Shown in pieces: positions 21,091 through 31,826 of a DNA stretch of 64,000 bases. Source of the stretch: Fragilariopsis cylindrus CCMP1102 (taxonomy: Eukaryota; Bacillariophyta; Bacillariophyceae; Bacillariales; Bacillariaceae); NCBI GenBank assembly GCA_900095095.1, contig FMBT01000340.1, forward strand, positions 1 through 64,000, in the 5' to 3' direction. Below the pieces are notes generated by a model. It did no database searches. It was not told the origin of the DNA and saw only the letters and a list, made by a program, of their open reading frames with translations. Each line of letters starts with the position of its first letter. Position 1 is the first letter of the stretch. The position numbers and the translations under genes are program-made.

Positions 21091-22019
21091 GATCTAAAAA
21101 ATTGTAATAGACCAATTGAACTTATAAAGAATGCACGACTACCACCAACAACCCAAGAAATTGGACCTAAACTTATATACATTAATCGTAATCCAAGCCA
21201 TTGACAAAGTTCGGTTTGTCTCATAATTTTATCAACTTCTGTATTATCTCTATTACTATTATTATTGTCATTACTACTACCATATACAGGGAACATAAAT
21301 CCTACATGTGTCATTAATCGTACACCCTGTAAGAATTGATACGCTGAAAATAACATAGGTAATGCAATACAAGCAAGTTGGATCGTTAACAATCGACGTT
21401 CCAATACATGGATTGTTTCAATCGATCGTAATATGTCCCATATTTTTCCTGTTATGAGTGTTAATAAACTTAGTACAGTCGTTGCGAGGAACGTTTGCGC
21501 AGTAATTGCATTCCGTAATGATTGGATTGCATATAACCAACCCTCTGTTTGTCGTACATGTTTTGACCAATCTTCACGTATATCTGCTTGATATTGTCTC
21601 CAAGTTTTCTCTCCACCACGATTTTCTTTCCAAAACAAATTCATATGATACCCAGCTAAAATACAAATGGACGATATAACTAGGACACCTTGCATCCGAA
21701 TCGGAACAGTAGAAGACGTGATGGAAGGGGTCATATTAGTCAGACTAACAGCGGACGCCTTTAGTTGTGTGGTATGTGGTTGTTGCTTTTGCATCTGCTT
21801 ATAGTTGTTGTTATTATTATTCAGTTGCCCAACAGAGAAGAATTTCCCTGAACTTTTTCGCCGCCGAGGACCTGTTCCTAGCATCATCATAAGATTTGTG
21901 GTGGATGGTAATGCTGGTGTGACGAATGCTTCCGCAAACGACAGCGAAGATGCTGATATCGCTGCTACTCCCATGATCATCAGCATGGTACGTGATGTAA
22001 TAAACGTAACGATGTCCAT
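21015..22019 (-). CDS. DUF599 family membrane protein, plastid-type targeting
   Basis: ATG at 22019 gives 334 aa. The leader MDIVTFITSRTMLMIMGVAA...SFAEA|FVTP is a signal peptide with the A-F junction used for import into diatom plastids. A Ser/Asn/Gln-rich transit-like stretch follows. The core has about four membrane helices and the DUF599 signature: a W..YAIQSLRNAITAQTFLATT block, in the family usually W...MLAVQTLRN.IMASTLLA. Plants have several DUF599 proteins of unknown function, so no reaction can be assigned. The 3' end overlaps the pectinacetylesterase remnant on the other strand. An upstream frame extension begins with TTG and is not used. Confidence 0.7.
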   Translation of the reverse strand: MDIVTFITSRTMLMIMGVAAISASSLSFAEAFVTPALPSTTNLMMMLGTGPRRRKSSGKFFSVGQLNNNNNNYKQMQKQQPHTTQLKASAVSLTNMTPSITSSTVPIRMQGVLVISSICILAGYHMNLFWKENRGGEKTWRQYQADIREDWSKHVRQTEGWLYAIQSLRNAITAQTFLATTVLSLLTLITGKIWDILRSIETIHVLERRLLTIQLACIALPMLFSAYQFLQGVRLMTHVGFMFPVYGSSNDNNNSNRDNTEVDKIMRQTELCQWLGLRLMYISLGPISWVVGGSRAFFISSIGLLQFFRSIDRQPEGMCMVRVRFHGEWICLIE

Positions 22020-22571
22020 TTTTGCCTTCGACTGACTTTTTCGTGTGGAACAGATTTTTTTAAGTTGATAGGGATTGTGGATGTAATGACCTCCTGTCGT
22101 CAGTTCACCACTATTGTACAGTAATAGTAGGCAGGTTAGGATAAGCAATGATAATATCTTACTCGTATGATCTTGGAAACCAAAAAAAAGACAACGTATG
22201 TAATTTTTTATTTGATTATTTATTTGTACCCCCGTCCGTGATTAAAATCAGTCACGGGAAATATGTTCTTTTTATTCTTTACCGTAACGACGTTACTATA
22301 TTCAATTACACTATTATGATCATCTATCTCTCATCTCACATCAAACGTTGATAGCGAAGCAAAACAACGAGACGAGAGAGCCATCATATCGGTATCGTAC
22401 TAGCTATTAGTCTAGTGCCAGTAACTTAGTCGATAATATCTTTCTTCTGTACTGTAATTGGCAAGTGTATTTGCCGTCACACACACGAGGTAGGTAGGTA
22501 GGTAGGGAAAGATAGACAGATAGGTAGAGAGATTGTAGCAAACCGCCAATAAGAACACTGATACCGATACA

Positions 22572-23405
22572 ATGACGCTCCCAGTGATGACGACGATGAC
22601 GACGACAATGATGACGACAATGATGATGATATTAATGACAATGACTGAATCTTCATTTTCATTCTCTTTTGTAGTAACACATCAACAACGAATAATTATA
22701 GAAAGACGGCAGCCGTATAATTCTGGTACAAGTATTACTACTACTACTACTTCTCTTCGAGGTATTGACTACGATGCTATTGGAAATAATAGCAACAATA
22801 ACAAGGAAAATAGTGATGAATATTGTGATTTCGACACTCCTGGTAGAATACCTACTCCTACACCAGATGATATCAACAATGAAAATTGTATTGAATTACC
22901 TATACCGAATACAGATTGGACACCAGTACAAGTCGTTCAGACATGTATGAATTATTTACAAACAAATAATGAACCACATCCTGATTCTGGATTAGAGGTA
23001 TGTTACAATTTTTCATCTGATTCCTGTAGGATGGCAAATGGTGGTTCATTCGAATCATTTTTACTAAAAGCAAATAATCCAGTATTTCAAACATTAGTGA
23101 ATTGTCAAAGTTATCAAATACTAAACATTGGACCGGAAATACAAGGGACACAAACACGTGGTACGATGCAAACTGTATTAATTAATGTTATACCAAAAAC
23201 TATAATATATCCACCAAAATTAAATAGTTGGGGTGAGGTCATAATAACCAAAGATATAGAGGATGATGAAGCAAACCGAAATAGTAATAATAATAATGAA
23301 AGAAGATTTTTATGGACATTAATGAAAGAAAGAAGACCACCACGGCAGGGTTATTTTTTAGTGCATGAATGTATAGCATGTGATAATGCATATGCATTGC
23401 ATTAA
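22572..23405 (+). CDS. Unknown protein with possible NTF2-like domain, secreted or plastid
   Basis: 277 aa from an ATG. A Met/Thr-rich microsatellite start leads into FSFSFVVTHQQR, a possible signal followed by an S-F junction. The globular part (~residues 105-270) reads WTPVQVVQTCMNYLQTNNEP, then SGLEVCYNFSSDSCRM, FESFLLKANNPVFQTLVNCQSYQI, TRGTMQTVLINV and a C-terminal W-x-L...PPRQGYFLVHECI. This resembles NTF2-like small alpha+beta domains of unknown function in plant plastid proteins (P..V....L.aL..N..P..dsGi......aS). I cannot name the family. There are seven Cys in the mature part. The gene is transcribed away from the DUF599 gene; about 550 bp separate their starts. Confidence 0.6.
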   Translation: MTLPVMTTMTTTMMTTMMMILMTMTESSFSFSFVVTHQQRIIIERRQPYNSGTSITTTTTSLRGIDYDAIGNNSNNNKENSDEYCDFDTPGRIPTPTPDDINNENCIELPIPNTDWTPVQVVQTCMNYLQTNNEPHPDSGLEVCYNFSSDSCRMANGGSFESFLLKANNPVFQTLVNCQSYQILNIGPEIQGTQTRGTMQTVLINVIPKTIIYPPKLNSWGEVIITKDIEDDEANRNSNNNNERRFLWTLMKERRPPRQGYFLVHECIACDNAYALH

Positions 23406-23822
23406 CGGTAGAAGAAGAATAAAATTTGTAGTACGAACATGAAATAAAAGTAAACCCAAAAATAAATAAAAAATAAAGTGCGCAATGATATATAATATAA
23501 ATATGCATCTAAATAATTGGTGAGACATGAATATGAATCAATCAGCTGATACAATTTATTAATCTAATGAAAAAGGTACGACCTGACACATTGGTGCATT
23601 CCATTCTACTCCTCCATCTACTGTATCAGTCCTTATACTTATCTTGCACCGAGATTTTGTCTTGGAAAGAAGAAAATAAAAATATTATAAAAAATATAGA
23701 AAATGTTGAGGAAGAAGAAAGCAAAGATCAATAACCAATATAGGAGCAATCATTAATTTTTGAAATCAATACAAAAGTACAAGTATCATAATACAATAGA
23801 ATAGAAAATGCAATCAATCGTA

Positions 23823-24698
23823 TTACTCTACGTACCTTGCACCATCAATTGCAATACATTCACCTGTTAAAAATTTGGCTTTATCACTGACTAAGAATGC
23901 AATTAATTCAGCAACCTCTTCAGGTTGACCAATACGTCCTAGAGATTGTCCTATTGGGTGTGTAACTTCTACACTACGTTTCATAAATGCATCATATTGT
24001 TCCTCATTCATACCAGCGCTAGAGGTATGTATATTTGTTTTAATTACACCAGGATTGACACTATTCACACGTATACCCTTTGATGCTAAATCAATTGAGG
24101 AACATTTTGTCATCATATCTAATGCAGCCTTAGACATACAATATGCAATTATACCCTTGAAGGATTGTTTCCCGTTAACACTACTAATATTAATAATTGA
24201 TGATATACAGTTAGGATGTTTTTCTAAATGTGGTACAGCATAATTCATTAATTCATAAGGAACTTGTGTATTCATTGTCATTGTATCATTGTAATTGGAT
24301 ATCATTTCTTTACTACCATCATCGTTATCGGCATCATCAGTAGTATTAATAAAGCTACCAGCACCACCACCTTTTAATATACCAGCATTATTGATAAGTG
24401 TTGTCAATACATGACCAGTAGGTAGTAATGATACAGCTTGATTGATGACACGTTTTGCTGCATCCTTTTCTTCAAGTAAATCAACTATCATATAATCATA
24501 TAAACTGTTATTAGATTTTAATTCCTTTAAGGATGATTCATTCCTACCAACACCTATAACAGTGGCACCACGTGATGATAATAGTATACATGCTGCTTTG
24601 CCAATCCCCGATGATGCACCTGTTACTAACACATTCAAATTTGATAATGATTTATCATCATTATTTGAAGTAGTAGTATTACTGGTTGCAGTAGACAT
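23823..24698 (-). CDS. Short-chain dehydrogenase/reductase (classical SDR)
   Basis: A 291-aa single-exon frame with the full classical SDR set: TGASSGIG cofactor loop near residue 26, NNAG near residue 105, catalytic S-Y-K (NISSVNG, then AYCMSK near residue 185), NSVNPGVIKT, and the C-terminal FLTGECIAIDGA. It is an NAD(P)(H)-dependent oxidoreductase. The 3-oxoacyl-ACP-reductase/glucose-dehydrogenase-like C-terminus does not fix the substrate. A ~15-residue acidic, Asp/Asn-rich insert at ~130-150 lies after the NNAG strand. There is no targeting signal, so it is probably cytosolic. Confidence 0.93.
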   Translation of the reverse strand: MSTATSNTTTSNNDDKSLSNLNVLVTGASSGIGKAACILLSSRGATVIGVGRNESSLKELKSNNSLYDYMIVDLLEEKDAAKRVINQAVSLLPTGHVLTTLINNAGILKGGGAGSFINTTDDADNDDGSKEMISNYNDTMTMNTQVPYELMNYAVPHLEKHPNCISSIINISSVNGKQSFKGIIAYCMSKAALDMMTKCSSIDLASKGIRVNSVNPGVIKTNIHTSSAGMNEEQYDAFMKRSVEVTHPIGQSLGRIGQPEEVAELIAFLVSDKAKFLTGECIAIDGARYVE

Positions 24699-25949
24699 GA
24701 TAGAAAGATTGATATTTAGTAGCTAGTAGGTTTTATAAAAAAAACAAAGCGTAAATAACAATTCTTTTTCGAATTCGAAACCACAAATAAATGAGAGATG
24801 AGTGAGGCTGCAGTAGTATAGCTTGCAGCTGTAAAGAAGAGTGATCGAACGTAACGAAGGTCGTGAGATTGATTCTTGGTCAAAGAGCAGCGTGGCGACT
24901 TTTTGTCTCGGAACGTAGCTTACAGTAAGTTACTGGAAATTTTCCGACGCCATTAATGGTTAGTGCATAATGTACAGTGCATGTGTTGATTGATCAATAA
25001 TTGACATGTGATGATGTGTCACTTGTTTTGTTTGTTTCAATTCGCCGACTTCTCCTCGGCATAAAAAGATGTTTTGTTAGTTCAAAAGATATATATGCCC
25101 TTTTTTTCCTAGGATCTTTGACTCACTCGAGTCACTCGATTCGCCTAAATATCTTACAATCCCTAATTGTTTTTCTTCCATTCGGATATGGAAATTGCTG
25201 CTTTAAAACAACAACAGCAACGAAACGTATAGAGCAATAATAGTTGCGATTTGGTGGGCAGTTAGTTTTAATGATGATGCAAAATAACATTCCTTCCTTA
25301 TATTATCTTTCTGCTGTAACGCTTACTTTTACTTCTTTGCTTAGCTTTGGATAGTATGTGTACGAGCTAAGAGAAATCAAGCTCGAGGCGATAGTGATAA
25401 GCCATCTGATCTGATACAAAAGCAATGATATACTTTACATTGAAGTTATAAAGTAGTTATGACTAAAATTATCCTATATATTGCTTTGTTTAAGTGGGTT
25501 GACTACCTGCTTTAACTTTACATATACAGTTATGTGTATGTTTCCAGTTGGATGCGTTCGTTCATTCATTCGTTCGCTCGTCTATTTATTCATTCATTGG
25601 TTCATTTACTGTTTCGTTCAACTGATTCATCTAGTTAATTCGTATGGTTTTCCTTTCTAAAATCTTATTCTACATCAAGGAGAAGCTGTCCGATACAATC
25701 AGAATCGAAGGCTCCACCTCTTTCTGTTTGATTGCGAGGTAGGATTATTTCTATAGGAATTTCTTACTAAACACGCCCATTTAGTGACGCCGCGACATAA
25801 TCGTTTGGTTATACTTTTGTATGGTACTTTATAGGACTAGAAAATTAGACATGCTGCTGCGTCTGGCTGATGCTGTGCTTCTAGTGTGGTTATTAATGTG
25901 CTTCTATTGTTCTTTTTATGATTATATTTTATGTTGGTATGCGTAGTGG
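24699..25949. other. Intergenic, no gene seen
   Basis: About 1.25 kb without a credible gene. A TTCATTCATTCG-type tetranucleotide-rich tract sits at about 25558-25612. The frame at 25001-25240 has no recognisable domain. Confidence 0.6.
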
Positions 25950-27560
25950 TTATTCTTGTTCTTTGTATTCCGCAGCAGTAGCAGCAGCAACAGCAGCAGC
26001 AGCGGCAGCAGCAAAATCACGATCAACAACTAATTTTAATTTCCCATCTTCATCGAAACGAATCAAACCTTTTTGTGCTAATTCTCCAACATCTAATGAT
26101 AACAAGTTTAACGATGTCTCGTATGATGGTGATGAGTTGTTAGTACTACTACCGATTGTTGACTTCGAATGACGGCATTTTGAGGTAACAACAGGATTAC
26201 GACGTCTCGCACGACGAGGTAGAGCAGTAACTTTAAGTGGTAGTGGTGCACTTTTTGTAGTTTGTCCACAAGCAGAAGAATTGGAGGAAATGTTATCGCA
26301 GTTGTTTTGTCGAGCCACGCCTTCGAGCCAACCCATCAAACTATCTTCGATACTGTTGTCTGATCCTTCTTCTTGCTCATCGTCCTTGTTATTGTTACTG
26401 GTAGATTTCTTCGTACCATTTTTTCGTTTAGCCGCAGTGCTGACGATTTCACTATTTATTTTCAATTGCGCATGATACCTCGTGCTAAGGAAACCATTAT
26501 CCTTCGTAGTACTTTCCTTTTTTGGTAACAGGGTTGTCGAGGTTGCCGGGGTTGACGAATCTTCTTTATTATCCTTCGTTTTACTATATTTTCCTCTGCT
26601 CTTACTACGTTCTCCATTTCTGCTGCTGTACTTGCCTCGACTTGTACTTCTTCTTCCTCTTCTTCTTCCTCCTAATTTCTGATCTAATGAGGACGATGAG
26701 TGGCAACTATTACTGAGAGCATCACTACCACTCACACTCTTACTCCCACTCCCACCGCTGTACTTCCCTCGACTTGCACTTCTGCAACGCCTGAGAGCAT
26801 TACCGATCGATGATTTCGATTTTTCCTTACTCTTGGGACCACCGCCATTCCCACTCTCACTCACACTCTTACTCCCACTCCCACCGCTGTACTTGCCTCG
26901 ACTTCTACTTCTGCAACGCCTGAGAGCATTACCGCTCGATGATTTCGATATTTCCTTACTCTTTTGACTACCGCCATTCCCACTCCCACTCTCACTCACA
27001 CTCTTACTCTCACTCACAGCGGCAGCCGCAGCCGCAGCGATAGCGGCACTAAAAGAAATACTTCTCGGTGGCGGTTTAGTACGAGGTAATGATAATAGTG
27101 CCTTACTCGGAACGAGAAACATTCGCCCTTTCGGCGTTGTTCTTGATCCTCCTCCTCCTGGAGTTGTTTTTGCTGTTGTTGATGATGCTGTCGGCTTATT
27201 GGGCAAACTCAATTGACGTCGTGGAGTACGATGATGAGGACGATTGGGAATGACTTTAAGTTTGTACCTTCCCCAATTATCAATATTATTGCCAACATCA
27301 ACGTCGTCGTCGTCGTCGTCGTCGGATGATAAAAAGGTTGATGCTGACGTTGGTGGCGTGTCTATTTTCGATGGTAGCAATGAAAATCCCCAATCATCAT
27401 CGTCTTCATCATCATATCTACCGCTGTGCTTGTTCTTCCCTTTTCTACCTGTTCCTTCTCCTTTTTCTTTTCCTACTCCAAAAGGATCCACATCTCTTAC
27501 CGCTTTCATTAATTCATCCCTCGGAGGGAATAAATCATATTCGATTTTACAATCACCCAT
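25950..27560 (-). CDS. Basic Ser/Arg-rich repeat protein of unknown function
   Basis: ATG at 27560 gives 536 aa; the frame is open further but only from GTG. The N-terminus MGDCKIEYDLFPPRDELM...DVDPFG is the only non-repetitive block. The middle holds two ~43-residue tandem copies with RRCRSRSRGKYSGGSGSKS / RRCRSASRGKYSGGSGSKS, encoded by ~130-bp DNA repeats at about 26731-26996, plus further RSRGKYS fragments. The C-terminus is Ala-rich (GCA/GCT run). The RS-like composition suggests a nuclear or nucleic-acid-associated disordered protein, which is inference from composition only. Confidence 0.6.
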   Translation of the reverse strand: MGDCKIEYDLFPPRDELMKAVRDVDPFGVGKEKGEGTGRKGKNKHSGRYDDEDDDDWGFSLLPSKIDTPPTSASTFLSSDDDDDDDVDVGNNIDNWGRYKLKVIPNRPHHRTPRRQLSLPNKPTASSTTAKTTPGGGGSRTTPKGRMFLVPSKALLSLPRTKPPPRSISFSAAIAAAAAAAVSESKSVSESGSGNGGSQKSKEISKSSSGNALRRCRSRSRGKYSGGSGSKSVSESGNGGGPKSKEKSKSSIGNALRRCRSASRGKYSGGSGSKSVSGSDALSNSCHSSSSLDQKLGGRRRGRRSTSRGKYSSRNGERSKSRGKYSKTKDNKEDSSTPATSTTLLPKKESTTKDNGFLSTRYHAQLKINSEIVSTAAKRKNGTKKSTSNNNKDDEQEEGSDNSIEDSLMGWLEGVARQNNCDNISSNSSACGQTTKSAPLPLKVTALPRRARRRNPVVTSKCRHSKSTIGSSTNNSSPSYETSLNLLSLDVGELAQKGLIRFDEDGKLKLVVDRDFAAAAAAAVAAATAAEYKEQE

Positions 27561-28685
27561 TATACGCACTTCTTCTTTTGATTCTTTTGTTTGCGTTTTT
27601 GCTAAATTGTATTATTATGTTATAAGAGTTGATATTATGTGTATATTCTGATGAGACTATTCCTAAATTGTAAGAACACAAGAAACTTTGGTTCTTATGC
27701 ATTATGTTATATATATTGTACCTACAGGAGTTGTACTCGTTGTAAGTCATTGGGCCCGTACTCGTTCTGTAACGCTATTCTACTCGGGGATTTTTTATTT
27801 TTGTATCAAGTAAGAACTGATCTTGGTAATAGAGGTGATACAAGACTCGAACTAATACAAAAAATAATAATGTAACCGCTACCAGAATTGTAGTTTGTAA
27901 CCGCTACCAGAATTGTAGTTTTGTATCGGTATTTGTAATCGCATATATACTACTGTAGTGCACAAGCAGTCTTCTATTTTTATTTGCTTATATCTACTAT
28001 GCTACCGTAATCGTAAATCCAGTACAATATCGATTACTATTAGAACCGAACACCGATACTGTTGTTCTTTACGAATACAATTGTGCTCTTTTCCGTATGC
28101 AATTGTTCTTCATTATGTGTGATACATTCACACTTTTCATTTCAGTGTTACACTTCTCATTTCAGTAATGTTTACTATCAGTACAGTACTCATTGAAGTA
28201 GGACTTGAATTATTGAGATCGTACCTTGATCACTATTATATTTTTATTTAATGGAATATAATATTTTTCTCTGATACTAAAACAACCAGTATGAGACATC
28301 GTGACTCAATTAATTAAAATATTGTGTGATACAGCCATTCACACTTCTCATTTCAGTTACACTTCTCATTTTTAGTGTTCTCATTTGCTCGTCATTGTGA
28401 GCGCGAAGAACTACAGCCCTTTAATCGTGAGTTATTGTTCAGTCCATAGTTGAAAGTTCTGGTATAGTGAAGTGTAGAACGTCATAGTAGCAGCTTTAAA
28501 ATACTAAGTGGGGTGTCTGTGCTTTGTACAGCTTTCATGGGTACAGCATGTATGTATACTGTAACTCAAATTGATCACATACTGTATAGTAATTTTCCTT
28601 AGCACGAGGTATCATGCGCAATTGAAAATAAATATCAATGTAATGATTTACCTACGGTAAGATTGGAGCCTGTCTTTCCTTCATT

Positions 28686-28790
28686 TGAGTATGTTTAGGG
28701 AAGAGCTGTGCATTTGGCTCAGGATAGGGGGTTGTGCTGTAAATATCGTTAGTTTTGCTGGTACAGCTCTTCCCAAAACATACTACCCTG
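28686..28790. repeat. Short inverted repeat (hairpin, ~100 bp)
   Basis: GAGTATGTTTAGGGAAGAGCTGT (about 28686-28708) faces its complement ACAGCTCTTCCCAAAACATACT (about 28763-28784) across a ~54-nt spacer. Confidence 0.75.
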
Positions 28791-29718
28791 TCCTTTTGGT
28801 AGCTTGTGCTTTGAGTTTTTAAAATGTCACCATTCCGCGAGTCACTAGTTACTCAGCATCAGGACTGGACCACATCTTGAACAGTCAGTTTCATAGAATA
28901 GGTGGGCACAAGAATGTACTCAATTACTATACATAGCTAATTCGGGATACATTCCATATGGGTGTCACCTTTATAGTACATGCCAGAACCAGAGCTAGAT
29001 GAGAAATTTCTTGACAGACAGACATGATTTGACAATCCTTTGCAATTTAAAACATTTTCTTGACAGGCAGAGATGGTTAGATTATCCTTTACATAATAAA
29101 TATCACCATGTATGATGGGAACTCTCCTTACTCACATTACTGTGATCTAATGAATACAAAGTAGAAGGATTGGCACAGGCTTAGATGCAATTAGAAACAG
29201 CAAAGCAGGGGGAATTGATGGGGTCTAATTTGGTCCCATCCATAGAAGATTTCTACTGAGCTGAGTATAAAAGGGATACACATGGACACGGAAATTTCAG
29301 TAAGGATATTGTATGATGGTTGGTTTTGTTGAAGAATTACCCAACCAAATCAGCTATAGAGTACATACACATATAAGGTTATACCTAGTGTCTTTGTACT
29401 TGGAATCAATCAGTCAAAATGATAACAGGCTTTTGTGGTACATTGTACTATCTCAAGAGCATGTCTTGCTTGAAAGTAAAACAATATGGGGGAATTCAAT
29501 CATATTGGGGGTAGTAAAGTATAATGTAGTAGAATGATACTATTACCTGTATAATTACATTTTATTGTCTACTATCACATTGTAATCCTATTCTATTTTC
29601 ATTGCAGAAGCGAGCTGAATTGGTACATTCTTTATTGTATCAACTAAACTAAACCGAACTAAAAATAGTTGAGTAGGTAAATAATACTAAGATATTCATG
29701 GTTTTACTGAGCGTAGAT

Positions 29719-29719
29719 G

Positions 29720-29748
<29 letters not shown>
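29719..29748. repeat. (CT)n microsatellite
   Basis: Fifteen CT units ~50 bp past the stop codon of the following minus-strand gene, probably in its 3' flank. Confidence 0.9.
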
Positions 29749-29751
<3 letters not shown>

Positions 29752-29798
29752 CTGTAATGGTCGATATTTTAGATTTTTATGATTTTATTCTATCATTG

Positions 29799-31130
29799 CT
29801 AAAATTTATAGAAACAAAAATTAGTATCCGGTGAACAATACGAATCTTGATCTGCACCGCGATCAATAAGATTTGCAAAATTATTCTGAATATCTTTTAT
29901 ACCATTAATATTACCGAGATCTTGAACATCCTGTAGGAAACCACCAGATCCTGCTAATGAATATACAGACGATGACGTATAATTGCCTCCACCACCATCA
30001 GAAGTACTTTCAAAACACATCCCGTTTATATCAGGTGGTAGTAATGTATCAGGACAGATTTCACATCCTGAAAATGAAAACATTTCCTTTTCAACGGAAT
30101 AACAAACACCACCTTCTCTGATATATACTAGCACCAATGTAACAGTAACTAAAAATGGCAATATTGCAACTGAATGTAATAGTTTTGAATACCATGTACG
30201 TAATCCACCTTCCATTCGTACCGAAATAAAATGTAAGATAATTGATAATGATTCAATACCTAAAACAATAAATGATTCAGTCTTATCAGATTGATATAAT
30301 AATATCCATGCAATTAAACAACCAAAGAATGGATTTAATAATGTCAGTAAATTCAATATACACAATACCATCTTTGCATTCCATCGTAAGAAGCAAGAAC
30401 AGAAACATTTCAAACAACTACAAAAACAACCACCACGACTTTTTTTGCTGTTCCTGTTCCTGCCGTTACTGAATTCAGGAATTTCACTATTGTACAATTC
30501 CTGTACATTGTCATCACGTTTCGGTTCTGTTTTATTTCCACCTTCAACGTCATCGTCGTCGTCGTCGTCCGTTCCACCATGAGTAGCAATCCGACTTGTT
30601 TCATAAGTTCTTGGCCATAACGTTAATAAAATTGCACGACCTAAGAAGGTAATTTCTGCAACAATTAACAAAAAGAATGGTACTGTTGTTGCCATTGGAA
30701 ATGGTCCCATACTAGCATTTGAACCACAACATTCAGTTTTACCTGCCATTGATGAAAAGAATGCGATACCTGTTGTTATTAAATCAAAACCTAACTCGGC
30801 TGCCATTAATATCCATATAATAACAAGACTTTTTGGTGGTGTAATTTCTGCTGTAATTCGTAACTTCCGTAACATGCTGTCAGTTGTATCGGTTGTTCCT
30901 GTACTTTGCTTCGTCTTCTTTCTCTTTTGCCTTGAGCTGCTCCTGGAGCTGCTTTGCTTCGTCTTCTTTCTCTTTTGCCTTGAGCTGCTCCTTGAGCTGC
31001 TTTGCTTCGTCTTCTTTCTCTTTTGCCTTGAGCTGCTTCTTGAGCTGCTTCGCTTCTTCTTCTTTCTCTTATCATCATCGTCGTCCTTGGATTCAGACCT
31101 TTTTTTATTGCGATTGCCGACAACAGTCAT
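29799..31130 (-). CDS. Polytopic membrane protein of unknown family with basic repeat N-terminus
   Basis: ATG at 31130 gives 443 aa. The cytosolic N-terminus is strongly basic and has three near-identical 16-residue repeats (SSSRSSSRQKRKKTKQ), encoded by 48-bp tandem units at 30905-31048. About six hydrophobic segments follow: SLVIIWILMAAELGFDLITTGIAFF, VPFFLLIVAEITFLGRAILL, MVLCILNLLTLLNPFFGCLIAWILLY, FIVLGIESLSIILHFI and SVAILPFLVTVTLVLVYI among them. An Asp-rich loop and a Cys-rich CFCSCLKCFCSCFL stretch, which could be palmitoylated, lie between them. The lumenal C-terminal ~110 aa have six Cys (CYS, CEICPD, CFES, YCSPDTNFC). I do not recognise the family. Confidence 0.7.
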   Translation of the reverse strand: MTVVGNRNKKRSESKDDDDDKRKKKKRSSSRSSSRQKRKKTKQSSSRSSSRQKRKKTKQSSSRSSSRQKRKKTKQSTGTTDTTDSMLRKLRITAEITPPKSLVIIWILMAAELGFDLITTGIAFFSSMAGKTECCGSNASMGPFPMATTVPFFLLIVAEITFLGRAILLTLWPRTYETSRIATHGGTDDDDDDDVEGGNKTEPKRDDNVQELYNSEIPEFSNGRNRNSKKSRGGCFCSCLKCFCSCFLRWNAKMVLCILNLLTLLNPFFGCLIAWILLYQSDKTESFIVLGIESLSIILHFISVRMEGGLRTWYSKLLHSVAILPFLVTVTLVLVYIREGGVCYSVEKEMFSFSGCEICPDTLLPPDINGMCFESTSDGGGGNYTSSSVYSLAGSGGFLQDVQDLGNINGIKDIQNNFANLIDRGADQDSYCSPDTNFCFYKF

Positions 31131-31198
31131 ATTAAAACGCACAAGATACTTTCTTTTGGGGCTGCAATAATGTGTGCGGGATAGTAGATTCAGCAACA

Positions 31199-31826
31199 AA
31201 TAGTTATATAAAGGAAAGATTCGATTGATTCTTGTCTTATGCTATTCTACTTGAGCCGTTGCTGCTCATCGTTAGAAAAGTATGTTACGTTTTACAATAA
31301 TAAGCAAAAGATGTGAGGGATGTGATATCTACTACTTTTCAAATTTTTGTCAGATACCGTATCAGTTTTATTAACTTCGATCGTGGTTCATTCTCACATA
31401 CAACCGTCAAGGTTGAAAGGTCGTGGGGCATATTAAATTGCGGCCTGGAAAGATTTTGATTGATTCGTGAATGTTAGTTGGGAGCTGCGATTATTTTAAT
31501 ATTTCATATACATTTTTATCCACGTGATCGAAATTATTGGCTACTAGAACAACTAGTATCGAAATCACACAATTCAAACTTAAGAAGCGATTGACTCAGC
31601 ATCAGCTACAATGTACTACTAGCTATAACTTGATAGCTAGCTAGTAGAGTAACACAACTTCTATTGATCTGAAAAAAACGCTCATCGACGGTGGTTTAAA
31701 CAGGGAAAGGAATATTGAAATCGGACGTACAGAAGAAGAAGAAAAACGAGCGGACGTTGTTGCGAAAGGACATACGCAGGATCTCTACAGGCACGACGAC
31801 GACGACGACGACGGCGCGTGACGAAT
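31199..31826. other. Intergenic, no gene seen
   Basis: Probable shared upstream region of the divergent genes on either side. A (GAC)n tract at about 31794-31812 precedes the small frame that follows. Confidence 0.55.

Larger units (their letters stand above)
27640..29798. other. 2.1-kb gene-free interval with small repeats
   Basis: No credible gene. Visible structures: GTAACCGCTACCAGAATTGTA twice in direct order (about 27873 and 27898), several ACACTTCTCATTTCAGT units at 28120-28390, an inverted repeat at 28686-28790, and a pair of TTTCTTGACAG(A/G)CAGA units near 29008 and 29056. Confidence 0.65.
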
